The notes: generated by a model not told the origin, from the letters alone. DNA of 64,000 nt from Alphaproteobacteria bacterium (GCA_900769705.1 CAAGHP010000003.1:1-64000); one strand, 5' to 3'; counted from the stretch's first letter, positions 52,223 to 60,074 are shown. Numbers and translations: made by a program.

Positions 52223-52662
52223 ATCAATTCTTTTATTTTAGCACTTAAATCTGCGTCAATTCTAACCGGTCTTTTCAAAGCCAAACTCATGTGAATAAGT
52301 TTTACTTCAATTTTTGTCAGCAAAGTGTCGCCGCGGTAAATTTCTTGCAGCACACGCAGACTGGCACCGCCGACTTCTAAAATTTTGCAGGTAACAACCA
52401 ACGCATCATCTAAGCGGGCCGAGGCAATATAGTCAATGTTGCAGGAGCGAACTACAAATCCGGTCTGTCCGGCTTCCAGATTTTTTTCCTGATTTACTCC
52501 CAATGTGCGAATAAACTCTGTGCGAGCGCGTTCGGCAAACTTCAGGTAATTGGCGTAATAAACAATCCCGCCGGCATCGGTATCTTCATAATAAACCCGT
52601 ACCGGATAAGCAAAAATTTTGTTTTCTATTTGTCCCAAAGCAGGGATAGTGTTTTCAAACAT
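52219..52662 (-). CDS. ybgC: Acyl-CoA thioesterase YbgC
   Basis: 147 residues, hot-dog fold. The signature VYYEDTDAGGIVYYANYLKFAERARTEFIR carries the catalytic Asp. The enzyme hydrolyses short-chain or phospholipid-derived acyl thioesters. It is the usual companion of tolQRAB-pal, but here it follows ruvB by 3 bp while the tol genes are at 28-30 kb. No terminator is visible before the convergent gene. Confidence 0.93.
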   Translation of the reverse strand: MFENTIPALGQIENKIFAYPVRVYYEDTDAGGIVYYANYLKFAERARTEFIRTLGVNQEKNLEAGQTGFVVRSCNIDYIASARLDDALVVTCKILEVGGASLRVLQEIYRGDTLLTKIEVKLIHMSLALKRPVRIDADLSAKIKELI

Positions 52663-52665
52663 TAT

Positions 52666-53721
52666 CTAATCCTCCAAAGTTTCCAAAAGTTCATACTGTT
52701 TGGTTTGTTTTGCCGGCATATTGACACCTAAATAACGATATCCGAGCTGTGAGATAATACGCCCGCGCGGTGTGCGCTGTAAAAATCCGAGTTTCAGTAA
52801 AAACGGCTCCACAACTTCTTCAATAGTGTCGCGTTCTTCCGAAAGAGCCGCCGCCAAAGTATCGGCTCCGACCGGACCTCCGCCGTAGTTTTTGACAATG
52901 CAATTCAAATAGCGGCGGTCAAAAGCGTCAAGCCCAAAATCATCAACATCCAGGCGTTTTAAAGCTAAGTCGGAAATATGCGAGTCTATAACTTTTTGGG
53001 CGGAAACCGCACCAAAGTCGCGCACGCGGCGTAGCAAGCGTCCGGCGATACGAGGCGTTCCGCGCGAACGTTTGGCAATTTCCATAGCTCCATCTTCCGA
53101 GATTTCTATGTTTAAAAGTTTAGCGTTGCGCTGCACTATTTTCTTTAAGTCTTCATGCGAATAAAAATCCAAGCGCAAAGGTATACCAAATCGCTCACGC
53201 AAAGGGGTGGAAAGTAAGCCGGAACGAGTGGTTGCGCCAACCAATGTGAATGGCTGCAAGTCGATGCGCACCGAGCGTGCGGAAGGTCCTTCGCCGATAA
53301 TCAAATCAAGCTGAAAATCTTCCATAGCTGAATATAATACTTCTTCAATTGCCGGATTTAAGCGGTGGATTTCATCAATAAACAACACATCGTTGCGTTC
53401 CAGATTAGTCAAAATTGCCGCTAAATCACCGGATTTAGAAATCATCGGTGCCGAAGTTGCGCGGAAACCGACGCCCAGTTCTTTGGCCACAATAGAAGAA
53501 AGCGTGGTTTTACCAAGTCCCGGAGGACCAAACAACAGCACATGGTCAAGCGCTTCTCCGCGTTGTTTGGCGGCAGCGATAAACACTTTTAAATTATCGC
53601 AAACATCACGTTGCCCAACAAAATCGTCCAAACTTGTCGGACGCAGACTAACCGGATTGTTGCCGATTTGTTCATCTTCGGCTTGGGCTTGCGGGCTAAC
53701 GATTCGCGTATCATCTTTCAT
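52666..53721 (-). CDS. ruvB: Holliday-junction helicase RuvB
   Basis: 351 residues. AAA+ ATPase motor of branch migration. Walker A is GPPGLGKTTL, Walker B is LFIDEIHRLN, sensor 1 is LVGATTRSGLLSTPLRERFG with the Arg finger, and the C-terminal winged helix ends in RTPRGRIISQLGYRYLG. The N-terminal SLRPTSLDDFVGQ is typical. It starts 3 bp after ruvA and forms ruvA-ruvB-ybgC. ruvC is not upstream. Confidence 0.98.
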   Translation of the reverse strand: MKDDTRIVSPQAQAEDEQIGNNPVSLRPTSLDDFVGQRDVCDNLKVFIAAAKQRGEALDHVLLFGPPGLGKTTLSSIVAKELGVGFRATSAPMISKSGDLAAILTNLERNDVLFIDEIHRLNPAIEEVLYSAMEDFQLDLIIGEGPSARSVRIDLQPFTLVGATTRSGLLSTPLRERFGIPLRLDFYSHEDLKKIVQRNAKLLNIEISEDGAMEIAKRSRGTPRIAGRLLRRVRDFGAVSAQKVIDSHISDLALKRLDVDDFGLDAFDRRYLNCIVKNYGGGPVGADTLAAALSEERDTIEEVVEPFLLKLGFLQRTPRGRIISQLGYRYLGVNMPAKQTKQYELLETLED

Positions 53722-53724
53722 GGT

Positions 53725-54372
53725 CTAAAATTCCTTTTGAGCAAATTCTTTTAAGGCAAGGCGAATAAGCGTCGGCACATTGGCGTCCGGATTTTCCGCC
53801 ACAGCTTTAGATACGGCGCGATAAGCCTCCAAACGTTGATAGCCAAGATTAACCAGAGCCGAAATAACATCTTCGCTTTTAGAATAATCGGCATCTTTAG
53901 GCAAAACAACCTGAGCCGCCGGAGCGCCCTCTATAACTTCATCAGCATTGGTGCCGGAAATTCCGACCGGAATTGTAACGATTTTATCTTTAAGTTCGGT
54001 TACTATGCGGGCAGCAAGTTTTGGACCTACGCCGGAAGCACGGCAAAATGATGTTTTATCTTGCGCGCTGATTGCTTGAGAAAGTTGCGCCGGAGTTAAA
54101 ACCGACAAAATACTTAAACATACTTTAGCTCCCACTCCCTGAACTTTTGTAAGAGTCGTAAACCATTCTTTTTCCCAAGCGTCGGCAAAACCAAACAGCG
54201 AAAGGCTGTCTTCACGCACCACCATTTCGGTCAAAAGTGTGGCTTCCTCTCCCTGAGTCAATTTACCGAGAGTTTTAGACGAAGCGGAAACGAGATAGCC
54301 CACGCCGTTCACGTCTATAATGCAATAATCATCGCCGATTGTGTCAATCAGCCCGCGTAATTTAGCAATCAT
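53725..54372 (-). CDS. ruvA: Holliday-junction binding protein RuvA
   Basis: 215 residues. Three RuvA domains: N-terminal OB-fold (MIAKLRGLIDTIGDDYCIIDVNGVGYLV), tandem helix-hairpin-helix (KVQGVGAKVCLSILSVL and ASGVGPKLAARIVTELKDK), a flexible linker, and a C-terminal domain (DVISALVNLGYQRLEAYRAVSKA) that contacts RuvB. It targets RuvB to four-way junctions. The normally preceding ruvC is absent; truA lies 94 bp upstream. Confidence 0.97.
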   Translation of the reverse strand: MIAKLRGLIDTIGDDYCIIDVNGVGYLVSASSKTLGKLTQGEEATLLTEMVVREDSLSLFGFADAWEKEWFTTLTKVQGVGAKVCLSILSVLTPAQLSQAISAQDKTSFCRASGVGPKLAARIVTELKDKIVTIPVGISGTNADEVIEGAPAAQVVLPKDADYSKSEDVISALVNLGYQRLEAYRAVSKAVAENPDANVPTLIRLALKEFAQKEF

Positions 54373-54466
54373 TTTTTTACAATCCTTTTGTTGACACTAG
54401 ACTAACGGAAATATGCTTACAGTACAAGAGTTTTGTTGCTTTTCTGCAAGGCTTATTTTTATCAGG

Positions 54467-55207
54467 TCAGTACATAACTTTATTCAAATATAATCCGCAG
54501 GCGGGGGCGCTGATACCGGCTTTGGTGCGGTCGCAAGCCTCTAAAATGGTTTTGACGTCTTCCGGTTTAAGTCGTTCGTTGCCTACTTCTTTCAAGGTGC
54601 CGACCATATTGCGCACTTGATGATAAATAAACGAGCGCGCTTCCACGGTGAAAATAATTTCATCTCCGTTGAGCTCTATATCAAGTTTATCTAAAGTTTT
54701 CACCGGACTTTTTGCCTGACAGCCGGCTCCGCGGAATGAACTGAAATCATGATGTCCCAGCAAATATTTAGCGCCTTGACGCATAGCTTCAATATCCAGC
54801 GGATATGGTACGCGCCATACTCTGTCTACCAGTAAAGGACTGGGACCGCGGCGGTTCAAAATTCGATAAATATAGCCGCGTCCGACCGCGGAAAAACGGG
54901 CGTGAAAATCGCCAGTTACTTTTTCTGCCTGTAACACGCTGACAGGTGCTTGCAACTCGCGCAGCAAAGCGTTCAAACTTTCCATTATTTTATATTCGCT
55001 TAAATCCAGATTTAAGTCAAAATGCGCCACTTGCGCCAAAGCGTGAACACCGGCGTCGGTGCGTCCGGCTCCGAACACTTCGGTTGTCTGGTGTGAAAAG
55101 CCTAAAATAGCTTTTTCCAAAAATTCTTGCGCGCTGGCGCCGTCTTTTTGTTTTTGCCAGCCCACCAAGTGAGTTCCATCATATTCCACCGTAATTTTAT
55201 AACGCAT
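54467..55207 (-). CDS. truA: tRNA pseudouridine synthase TruA
   Basis: 246 residues from the ATG at 55207 (AAGGG 6 nt upstream; a TTG two codons earlier is less likely). YKITVEYDGTHLVGWQKQ opens the fold, and the catalytic Asp lies in FGAGRTDAGVHALAQVAHFD. FIYHQVRNMVGTL and a C-terminal PACGLYL are also standard. It makes pseudouridine at positions 38-40 of the tRNA anticodon stem. It closes with FNKVMY-type end LNKVMY. Confidence 0.96.
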   Translation of the reverse strand: MRYKITVEYDGTHLVGWQKQKDGASAQEFLEKAILGFSHQTTEVFGAGRTDAGVHALAQVAHFDLNLDLSEYKIMESLNALLRELQAPVSVLQAEKVTGDFHARFSAVGRGYIYRILNRRGPSPLLVDRVWRVPYPLDIEAMRQGAKYLLGHHDFSSFRGAGCQAKSPVKTLDKLDIELNGDEIIFTVEARSFIYHQVRNMVGTLKEVGNERLKPEDVKTILEACDRTKAGISAPACGLYLNKVMY

Positions 55208-55275
55208 TTTCAACCCTTTTCAAAATCTTTTCCAGCTTAGGCGAGACGGTCTCAAATGTCAAATAAAAATGAGCT

Positions 55276-55390
55276 TTAATAGTATGTGAAATCTTTTATA
55301 AGTGTAACACTTAATGCGCGTATTGTATTACCGTTATTGCAAGTTTGGCATAGCTTGTTAATTTCTGCTAAAGATAAATCTTTATTAAAC
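55276..55390 (-). pseudogene. Remnant of a prepilin gene 3' end
   Basis: On the minus strand the frame reads NKDLSLAEINKLCQTC, then NNGNTIRALSVTLIKDFTYY and a TAA at 55276-55278. This lines up with the conserved prepilin tails (LSEIQKMCNSC, LADFHQACQVC, LAEVAQNCQNC). There is no start codon, signal or pilin helix. It joins directly to a truncated type 2 leader, so leader and tail have been fused by an internal deletion of several hundred bases. Confidence 0.65.
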
Positions 55391-55520
55391 GGCTCGGCTT
55401 ATTGAGGCAATATTCGTCAAACGAACAGAAATCGGCATAACATGGTTTAAGTGATTATGCATAACGAATAATGTAGAAAGTGTGGTGACACTCCGCATTT
55501 TGCAATGCATAAAAAATATA
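55391..55520 (-). promoter_or_regulatory. Truncated type 2 leader relic
   Basis: On the minus strand it starts with the 5' hairpin GCATT/AATGC (55491-55508), then has ATGCCGATTTCTGTTCGTTTGACG (in two blocks, 55409-55438) and CAATAAGCCGAGCCGTTTA (55388-55406), matching copies A and B. The P1/P2 region has drifted and the terminator is gone. Confidence 0.6.
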
Positions 55521-55560
55521 AATTTCACTTAAATACAAATAATTTTCTTGCAATCATATA

Positions 55561-55599
55561 TTGACAAATTTTGCAGTTTGTATAACATTAAAATGTTAT
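55561..55599 (+). promoter_or_regulatory. Promoter of the ACP gene with palindrome
   Basis: TTGACA (55561-55566) with a -10 candidate TAACAT (55583-55588, 16-nt spacer). An 8-bp inverted repeat ATAACATT/AATGTTAT (55582-55589 with 55592-55599) overlaps the -10 and could be an operator. Confidence 0.5.
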
Positions 55600-55619
55600 T
55601 TTATTAAAGATATATTATT

Positions 55620-55895
55620 ATGGATACAGGTTTGAAAAAGAAGGATTTAAAATCCGAGTTGCTGAAAACGCTTCGCATTGAATTGAATGTTGATAACATA
55701 AAGGAAAGCGATCGTTTGCGTGATGATTTAAGCATGGACAGTATCAATGCAATGTACATAAGTATGAAAATGGAATTTAAGCTGGAGCTTGAAAATGATG
55801 ATGAAATTGCTCACTACATTGCAAAAAATCCCAACCTTACAGTAGGCGAATTGTTGGATTTTATTTGTACTAAAGTTAAAAGAACCAATGCTTGA
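55620..55895 (+). CDS. Acyl carrier protein-like
   Basis: 91 residues, acidic four-helix ACP fold. The phosphopantetheine site is DDLSMDSINAMYISMKMEF, with Ser in DSI rather than the usual DSL. A basic start (LKKKDLKSELLKTL) differs from the housekeeping FabF-linked ACP. No synthase, ligase or transferase is adjacent, so it is a stand-alone carrier, perhaps for a secondary or envelope lipid pathway. It has a dedicated promoter and terminator. Confidence 0.8.
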   Translation: MDTGLKKKDLKSELLKTLRIELNVDNIKESDRLRDDLSMDSINAMYISMKMEFKLELENDDEIAHYIAKNPNLTVGELLDFICTKVKRTNA

Positions 55896-55900
55896 ACTCA

Positions 55901-55943
55901 AAAAAAGAGGAACTGCTTTGATACAAAGCAATCCCTCTTTTTT
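55901..55943 (+). terminator. Terminator between ACP and lysozyme genes
   Basis: AAAAAAGAGG (55901-55910) with CCTCTTTTTT (55934-55943) and inner GCTTTG/CAAAGC. It serves both converging genes. Confidence 0.9.
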
Positions 55944-55944
55944 G

Positions 55945-56796
55945 TTACTTGATAGAATTTACAGTTACGGTATCGCCTTCATTCATATTGAAGAAGGTAT
56001 TAACCGTTACATCGTCGAAACGAAGTCTGTAAAAGCCATATTTGTCAGCCTGTGGCTCGCGCTCTTTGTCTACCCAGTAATAATTACCAAAATTCTTGGT
56101 TTGGTAAAATTTTCTAGGCTCCAAATCGCTGATGTTACGGGCTGTCAAAATGCCTAAATAAGCTGCACCTTGCACCCAATGACGTTTGAGCAGACCGTTG
56201 GCACGCTTTCCGGCTGATTTTCTATATTCTGTCATTTTGTTGACACACGTTTCCGGGTCTTCATTTTTGTTGACAGATATAAAAAATTCGCAAGGCTCTT
56301 TAACCTTTTCTCCGTCAGCTGAATATCCGGTTAAAGCTTCTCCGCCCACATTATAGATAAACAAGCAAACGCCTATGATTTGCTCGTCTGTCAGCTTGCG
56401 GGTAAAGTGAGATAAAAACGGGTAAACATGCTTACGTAGATGTTCAAATGCCCATGCCTTAGCTGTTGCCTTCGGAATACGCTGTCCTTTTTTAAGGAAC
56501 TTACCGTCAGGTGTTGTAGTCACGCCGTACCAGGTAGTCCAGCGTGCACCACAATGATAATTCTCTCCGGTTTTCTCATTTACAATACCACCCTCTACAA
56601 GGCAGATAAACGAGAATATGTCTTCAGATAACTCGTTGGCTCTGGCAACATTGTCAAAAGTTTCAACACTATCATTAAGTTCTATATCTTCCTTCTTTTC
56701 GCTATTCAATGAACAACTTGTAGGCAAAGACATAAACAAATACATACCAAACAGAACTACTGCAGCAGCAAAATAATTAACAAATTTTTTAACCAT
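55945..56796 (-). CDS. Exported GH24-like lysozyme
   Basis: 283 residues. One N-terminal hydrophobic helix (FAAAVVLFGMYLFMSL), then a Cys that could be a weak lipobox (PTSC). The catalytic region LVEGGIVNEK...CGARWTTWYGVTTTPDG has Glu, Cys and Thr placed like the E-D/C-T triad of phage lysozymes but with about five extra residues after the Glu. LTDEQIIGVCLFIYNVGGEALTGYS and KRANGLLKRHWVQGAAYLG are GH24 core motifs. No phage genes surround it, so it is probably a domesticated wall hydrolase. Confidence 0.75.
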   Translation of the reverse strand: MVKKFVNYFAAAVVLFGMYLFMSLPTSCSLNSEKKEDIELNDSVETFDNVARANELSEDIFSFICLVEGGIVNEKTGENYHCGARWTTWYGVTTTPDGKFLKKGQRIPKATAKAWAFEHLRKHVYPFLSHFTRKLTDEQIIGVCLFIYNVGGEALTGYSADGEKVKEPCEFFISVNKNEDPETCVNKMTEYRKSAGKRANGLLKRHWVQGAAYLGILTARNISDLEPRKFYQTKNFGNYYWVDKEREPQADKYGFYRLRFDDVTVNTFFNMNEGDTVTVNSIK

Positions 56797-56954
56797 AATA
56801 CTTAAATTTTAGGATTTCAGTATAACACAGATTTTTATTTTTGGCAATATTTTAGATTCAAAAGCTTTTTTGTCATTTTTAACTTGCAGAGAGCAAAAAA
56901 ATATGATATTTTTCTTTTAAATTTTGAGATTATTAACGTTTAATTATTTTTTAT

Positions 56955-57539
56955 ATGAGTGGAAACATTTCTCTTACTGAAAAAAAGCAGATTGCTTTGA
57001 TTCAAAATGGTAATCATGATGAAATTTTGAAGTTCATCTGGGCTCATCCGTCTTTTCGCTTTACTCCGACTGCTAGTCAAGTTTTTATAGAACGCGGTAA
57101 TTCTGAAGAGATTTTGGCTTACATCGCTGTGCGCCCTTTGCCTGAGCGCGGGGAGATTGCTTTAATCAAGCGCGGTGTTCATCATGAAATTTTGGCTTAT
57201 ACCAAGGGGCATAAGCTTTATGAAGCTGCGGAAAAAGCACTTATCAAGCGTGGAGTCCGTGATGAGATTTTGGCTTATTTGGACAGCAATTCTTTCAGTT
57301 CCGGTGCGGTGATTGAGTTTATTCACAGCGGCGATTTGGAAGAAATTGAAAAGGCGGCAGCACGCACTTCTTTTGGCTATTTGGGAGAACAGGAGCTTAT
57401 CTCCTTTGGTGTGCACCGTCACATTATGGCCTATATCAAGATTCGCCGTTTTTGCAATGAAAATTCGTTTAAGGCTTTGTTAAAGCGCGGCAACGAACAA
57501 GAGATTGAGCTCTATAAGTCTTTATACGGAGCTAAATAA
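56955..57539 (+). CDS. Helical repeat protein, unknown
   Basis: 194 residues built from about six units of 30-33 residues with consensus E-x-A-L-I-K-R-G-x-x-x-E-I-L-A-Y-I (for example GEIALIKRGVHHEILAYT and EKALIKRGVRDEILAYL). No signal or membrane segment. The pattern suggests a small alpha-solenoid for protein binding. I recognise no named family. Own terminator; no ribosome site seen before the ATG at 56955. Confidence 0.65.
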   Translation: MSGNISLTEKKQIALIQNGNHDEILKFIWAHPSFRFTPTASQVFIERGNSEEILAYIAVRPLPERGEIALIKRGVHHEILAYTKGHKLYEAAEKALIKRGVRDEILAYLDSNSFSSGAVIEFIHSGDLEEIEKAAARTSFGYLGEQELISFGVHRHIMAYIKIRRFCNENSFKALLKRGNEQEIELYKSLYGAK

Positions 57540-57550
57540 TTTGTTTCATT

Positions 57551-57583
57551 AAACTTCAGTTCGCAATGAGCTGAAGTTTTTTT
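57551..57583 (+). terminator. Terminator
   Basis: AAACTTCAG (57551-57559) with CTGAAGTTT (57571-57579), then T-run. Confidence 0.9.
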
Positions 57584-57625
57584 ATTTTATGCTTGCTTTT
57601 TATATTTTATTGGTATATACAATTT

Positions 57626-57640
57626 TTAGAATCATTCTAA
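57626..57640 (+). promoter_or_regulatory. Per/Fur-box-like operator
   Basis: TTAGAATCATTCTAA is a perfect 7-1-7 palindrome differing from the PerR consensus TTATAATNATTATAA at one position per half. It lies 13 bp before the perR-rbr start and just after a TATATA -10 candidate (57614-57619), so bound PerR would block the promoter. Confidence 0.8.
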
Positions 57641-57653
57641 TTTTGGACAACGG

Positions 57654-58565
57654 ATGACAAAACAAAAACGCTTGATTTTAGATATTGTGAACAATTCCGA
57701 TACGCACTATACGGCGGAACAGATTTTTGCAGTTGCGCAAAAAACAATGCCGGCAATAGCGCGAGCGACAGTTTATAATAATTTAAATGCGCTGTTGAAA
57801 GAAAATCTGATTCGCAAAATTTGTCTGCCCAATCAAATTGATTGCTATGATAAAATTTTGCCGGAGCATGATCATCTGATTTGTGTCAAATGCGGAAGAA
57901 TCTCGGATATTGTTGTGTCAGATGTAAAAAAGGATATTGAACGTCAGCTTAACGGCAATTTACTTTCTTACAGCCTGAATATCAGCTATATCTGTGAAAA
58001 GTGTAAAAACTTAAAGGAATTAAAAATGACAAATAAATACAAAGGTACGCAAACTGAAAAAAATTTGCAGACCGCGTTTGCCGGTGAAAGTCAAGCCCGC
58101 AACAAGTATACCTATTTTGCCAGCGTAGCTAAAAAAGAAGGCTATGAACAAATTTCTGCATTGTTTGTCAAAACAGCTGACAATGAAAAAGAACACGCTA
58201 AAATGTGGTTCAAGGAATTGGGCGGATTGGGTGATACGGCTGCAAATTTGAAACAGGCAGCCGAGGGCGAAAATTATGAGTGGACCGATATGTATGACGG
58301 TTTTGCAAAAACTGCCGAAGCAGAAGGTTTTCATGATTTGGCCGCAAAATTCCGCGGTGTGGCGGCTATTGAAAAACGCCACGAGGAAAGATACAGAACT
58401 TTGTTGAAAAATGTTGAGACAAAGCAAGTTTTCGCTAAATCTAGCGTAAAAGTTTGGGAGTGCCGCAATTGCGGACATATTGTGGTTGGTTTGGAAGCTC
58501 CGGCCGTATGTCCAGTGTGCGCTCATCCGCAAAATTATTTTGAAGTTATGGAAGAAAACTACTAA
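57654..58565 (+). CDS. PerR-type repressor fused in frame to rubrerythrin
   Basis: 303 residues. Residues 1-122 are a Fur-family repressor: winged helix (ARATVYNNLNALLKENLI), regulatory metal residues including DCYDK and EHDH, and two structural CxxC pairs (CVKC, CEKC), best fitting PerR. Residues 124-303 are a complete rubrerythrin: ferritin-like di-iron domain (FAGESQARNKYTYF, DNEKEHAKMW, AIEKRHEERY) and C-terminal rubredoxin (CRNCG...CPVC). No stop separates them. AAGGA lies 7 nt before an internal ATG at 58026, so free rubrerythrin may also be made. Role: peroxide sensing and reduction. Confidence 0.85.
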   Translation: MTKQKRLILDIVNNSDTHYTAEQIFAVAQKTMPAIARATVYNNLNALLKENLIRKICLPNQIDCYDKILPEHDHLICVKCGRISDIVVSDVKKDIERQLNGNLLSYSLNISYICEKCKNLKELKMTNKYKGTQTEKNLQTAFAGESQARNKYTYFASVAKKEGYEQISALFVKTADNEKEHAKMWFKELGGLGDTAANLKQAAEGENYEWTDMYDGFAKTAEAEGFHDLAAKFRGVAAIEKRHEERYRTLLKNVETKQVFAKSSVKVWECRNCGHIVVGLEAPAVCPVCAHPQNYFEVMEENY

Positions 58566-58583
58566 TAGACTAGAAGGTATTGT

Positions 58584-58615
58584 AAAAGCCTCAAGGATAA
58601 AACCTTGAGGCTTTT
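58584..58615 (+). terminator. Bidirectional terminator
   Basis: A perfect 13-bp stem AAAAGCCTCAAGG/CCTTGAGGCTTTT (58584-58596, 58603-58615) between perR-rbr and the convergent prepilin gene. Confidence 0.9.
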
Positions 58616-58621
58616 GCAAAT

Positions 58622-59458
58622 TCAATAAGGATTTAAATAAAGCGTAAAGCGAGCGCTGCCGCCTTCTTTCAACAAAATTTTACATTTTTGATGTATATCG
58701 CTTAAAGTTGCTTTTTGTAGCGTTGAGCGGTTATAAACAGTTTTGTCGCTGGAATTAAACTCTGAATCCGAATCTGTTTGAATAAATAGAATTAGCTGAA
58801 TTTCATTGGCTATAGGTTTTGTTGCTTCAATCAAATTTCGGCAATACATTTCTGCCGACGGTGTCAAATTTTTGCCGTTTGAAATAAACCAAAACCGCGC
58901 AACATAAATAAATGATTTTGTTTCGTGTCCGTCTTGATGCTGCAGGGTTTGCAAACCGTATGAAATATCAATGCGATTGTTGTCTTTATCTATAATAAAG
59001 CCGTTTTTATAACTGGTTCCTTCTGGCAATTCTCCCATCTCATTAAATAAAAATGTAATGTCGTCAAAGGTCTGCGATTTTGCGCTTAGATTCGGTTTTA
59101 TTTTTATCATATTGGTGATTATTTCTGTAAGCATATATTTTTGCATATTGGAATGCCACATCAGCATGGCTTTTGAGTATCCGGCAATGCCGCCGACACT
59201 TAAAATACCAATGATAGCCAACACGCCCAGCATTTCTATCATAGAACGACCGGCTTGCGGCTCACTCTTATAATCATCTTTGGCTTTGAGCGTTAACTCA
59301 TTCGCTGAGTATTCAGGGGTGTACATCCGATTCGATAATAGGGTCTTTATATTCCTGAATGTTCTAGACAGCTCGCTGCGCTCACGCACAAACATGGCGT
59401 TGAGTGTAGAGTAAAATGGACGAGAGAATAAACAATTTTTCAAATTCTTAAATATCAT
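58622..59458 (-). CDS. Prepilin-like protein with 70-residue pre-sequence
   Basis: 278 residues. AG/RSMIEMLGVLAIIGILSVGGIAGYSKAM gives cleavage after Gly70 and a 208-residue mature protein. The pre-sequence FVRERSELSRTFRN...YSANELTLKAKDDYKS is clearly homologous in DNA and protein to that of the gene at 21003, and both follow type 1 leaders, so the pair is one lineage. The tail (SDIHQKCKILLKEGGSARFTLYL) keeps only one Cys, unlike its paralogues. GGAAG lies 6 nt before the ATG. Confidence 0.82.
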   Translation of the reverse strand: MIFKNLKNCLFSRPFYSTLNAMFVRERSELSRTFRNIKTLLSNRMYTPEYSANELTLKAKDDYKSEPQAGRSMIEMLGVLAIIGILSVGGIAGYSKAMLMWHSNMQKYMLTEIITNMIKIKPNLSAKSQTFDDITFLFNEMGELPEGTSYKNGFIIDKDNNRIDISYGLQTLQHQDGHETKSFIYVARFWFISNGKNLTPSAEMYCRNLIEATKPIANEIQLILFIQTDSDSEFNSSDKTVYNRSTLQKATLSDIHQKCKILLKEGGSARFTLYLNPY

Positions 59459-59488
59459 TTCAACTTCCTATCATTTTGAAATCACAAC

Positions 59489-59690
59489 AAAAAAGCTGCC
59501 GATGAAGCAGCTGGAAGTTGGTAAGCTATTTTTGACAAGATAGTGTAGCATATTAGCGTATAGCATATTTTGCTACCTTCCAGCTTTCGCCAGAAGGTAT
59601 GCTTAATTAACGTCTTAGCATGAGACGTGTCAAAAAGAGGCTACCACACCCCAGACAGACTATCATCCATCCACTTTTAGATATATAAAG
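59489..59690 (-). promoter_or_regulatory. Type 1 structured leader RNA with terminator (copy 2)
   Basis: Read on the minus strand from GATAGTCTGTCTGGGG (59664-59649), about 26 nt after a TATATA-like -10. Stems: TGTCAAAAA region, 59628-59636 with 59529-59537 (9 bp); CGTCT/AGACG hairpin; CCTTCTGGC-GAAA-GCTGGAAGG hairpin (59575-59597 region); TAGCA/TGCTA. The terminator AGCTGC/GCAGCT (59507-59512 with 59494-59499) plus T-run is followed 31 nt later by the prepilin ATG. AGCTGGAAG (59577-59585) can pair with 59509-59517 and would break the terminator. Paired bases differ from copy 1 while pairing is kept. Confidence 0.75.
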
Positions 59691-59735
59691 GAAACAAATA
59701 AAAGTCCAGTAAAAAAAATCCGTTATTTAAAACAC

Positions 59736-59764
59736 AAAAAAAGAGCCGTTGAGGCTCCTTTTTT
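59736..59764 (-). terminator. Terminator of infA
   Basis: The minus-strand stem GAGCC/GGCTC (59753-59757 with 59743-59747) is flanked by A- and T-runs, and the stop codon overlaps its 5' edge. Confidence 0.85.
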
Positions 59765-59984
59765 AATCTTTATGACGGAAAGTAATGCGTCCTTTAGTCA
59801 AATCGTATGGTGTCATTTCAATGTCGACTTTGTCGCCAACCATCACACGAATACGGAACTTGCGCATTTTACCGGCAGTGTGCGCCAAGATTTCCACGCC
59901 GTTTTCCAACCGAACTCGAAACATGGCATTTGGCAGTTTTTCAATAACTTCGCCGGTTAATTCCAACAATTCTTCTTTACTCAT
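59763..59984 (-). CDS. infA: Translation initiation factor IF-1
   Basis: 73 residues, single S1/OB-fold. LTGEVIEKLPNAMFRVRLENG, LAHTAGKMRKFRIRVMVGDKVDIEMTPYDLTKGRITFRHK is a complete IF-1. It binds the A site of the 30S subunit during initiation. Single gene; the ATG has GAGG 8 nt upstream (AATGAGGTTTGA). Confidence 0.98.
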   Translation of the reverse strand: MSKEELLELTGEVIEKLPNAMFRVRLENGVEILAHTAGKMRKFRIRVMVGDKVDIEMTPYDLTKGRITFRHKD

Positions 59985-60074
59985 TCAAACCTCATTTTCT
60001 CAATATTTGTCAAATTTATAATCGTTTATAATCAATTTTGCAAGCAAATTTGTCAGCAATTCTCTAAAAATACG

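Noticed and set aside
55888..56157. Plus-strand ORF (89 codons) after the ACP gene
   Set aside because: It runs through the terminator and opposite the lysozyme C-terminus; no ribosome site.
55945..56796. Prophage remnant around the lysozyme
   Set aside because: No integrase, holin, structural or regulatory phage genes nearby; the enzyme has its own N-terminal export segment.
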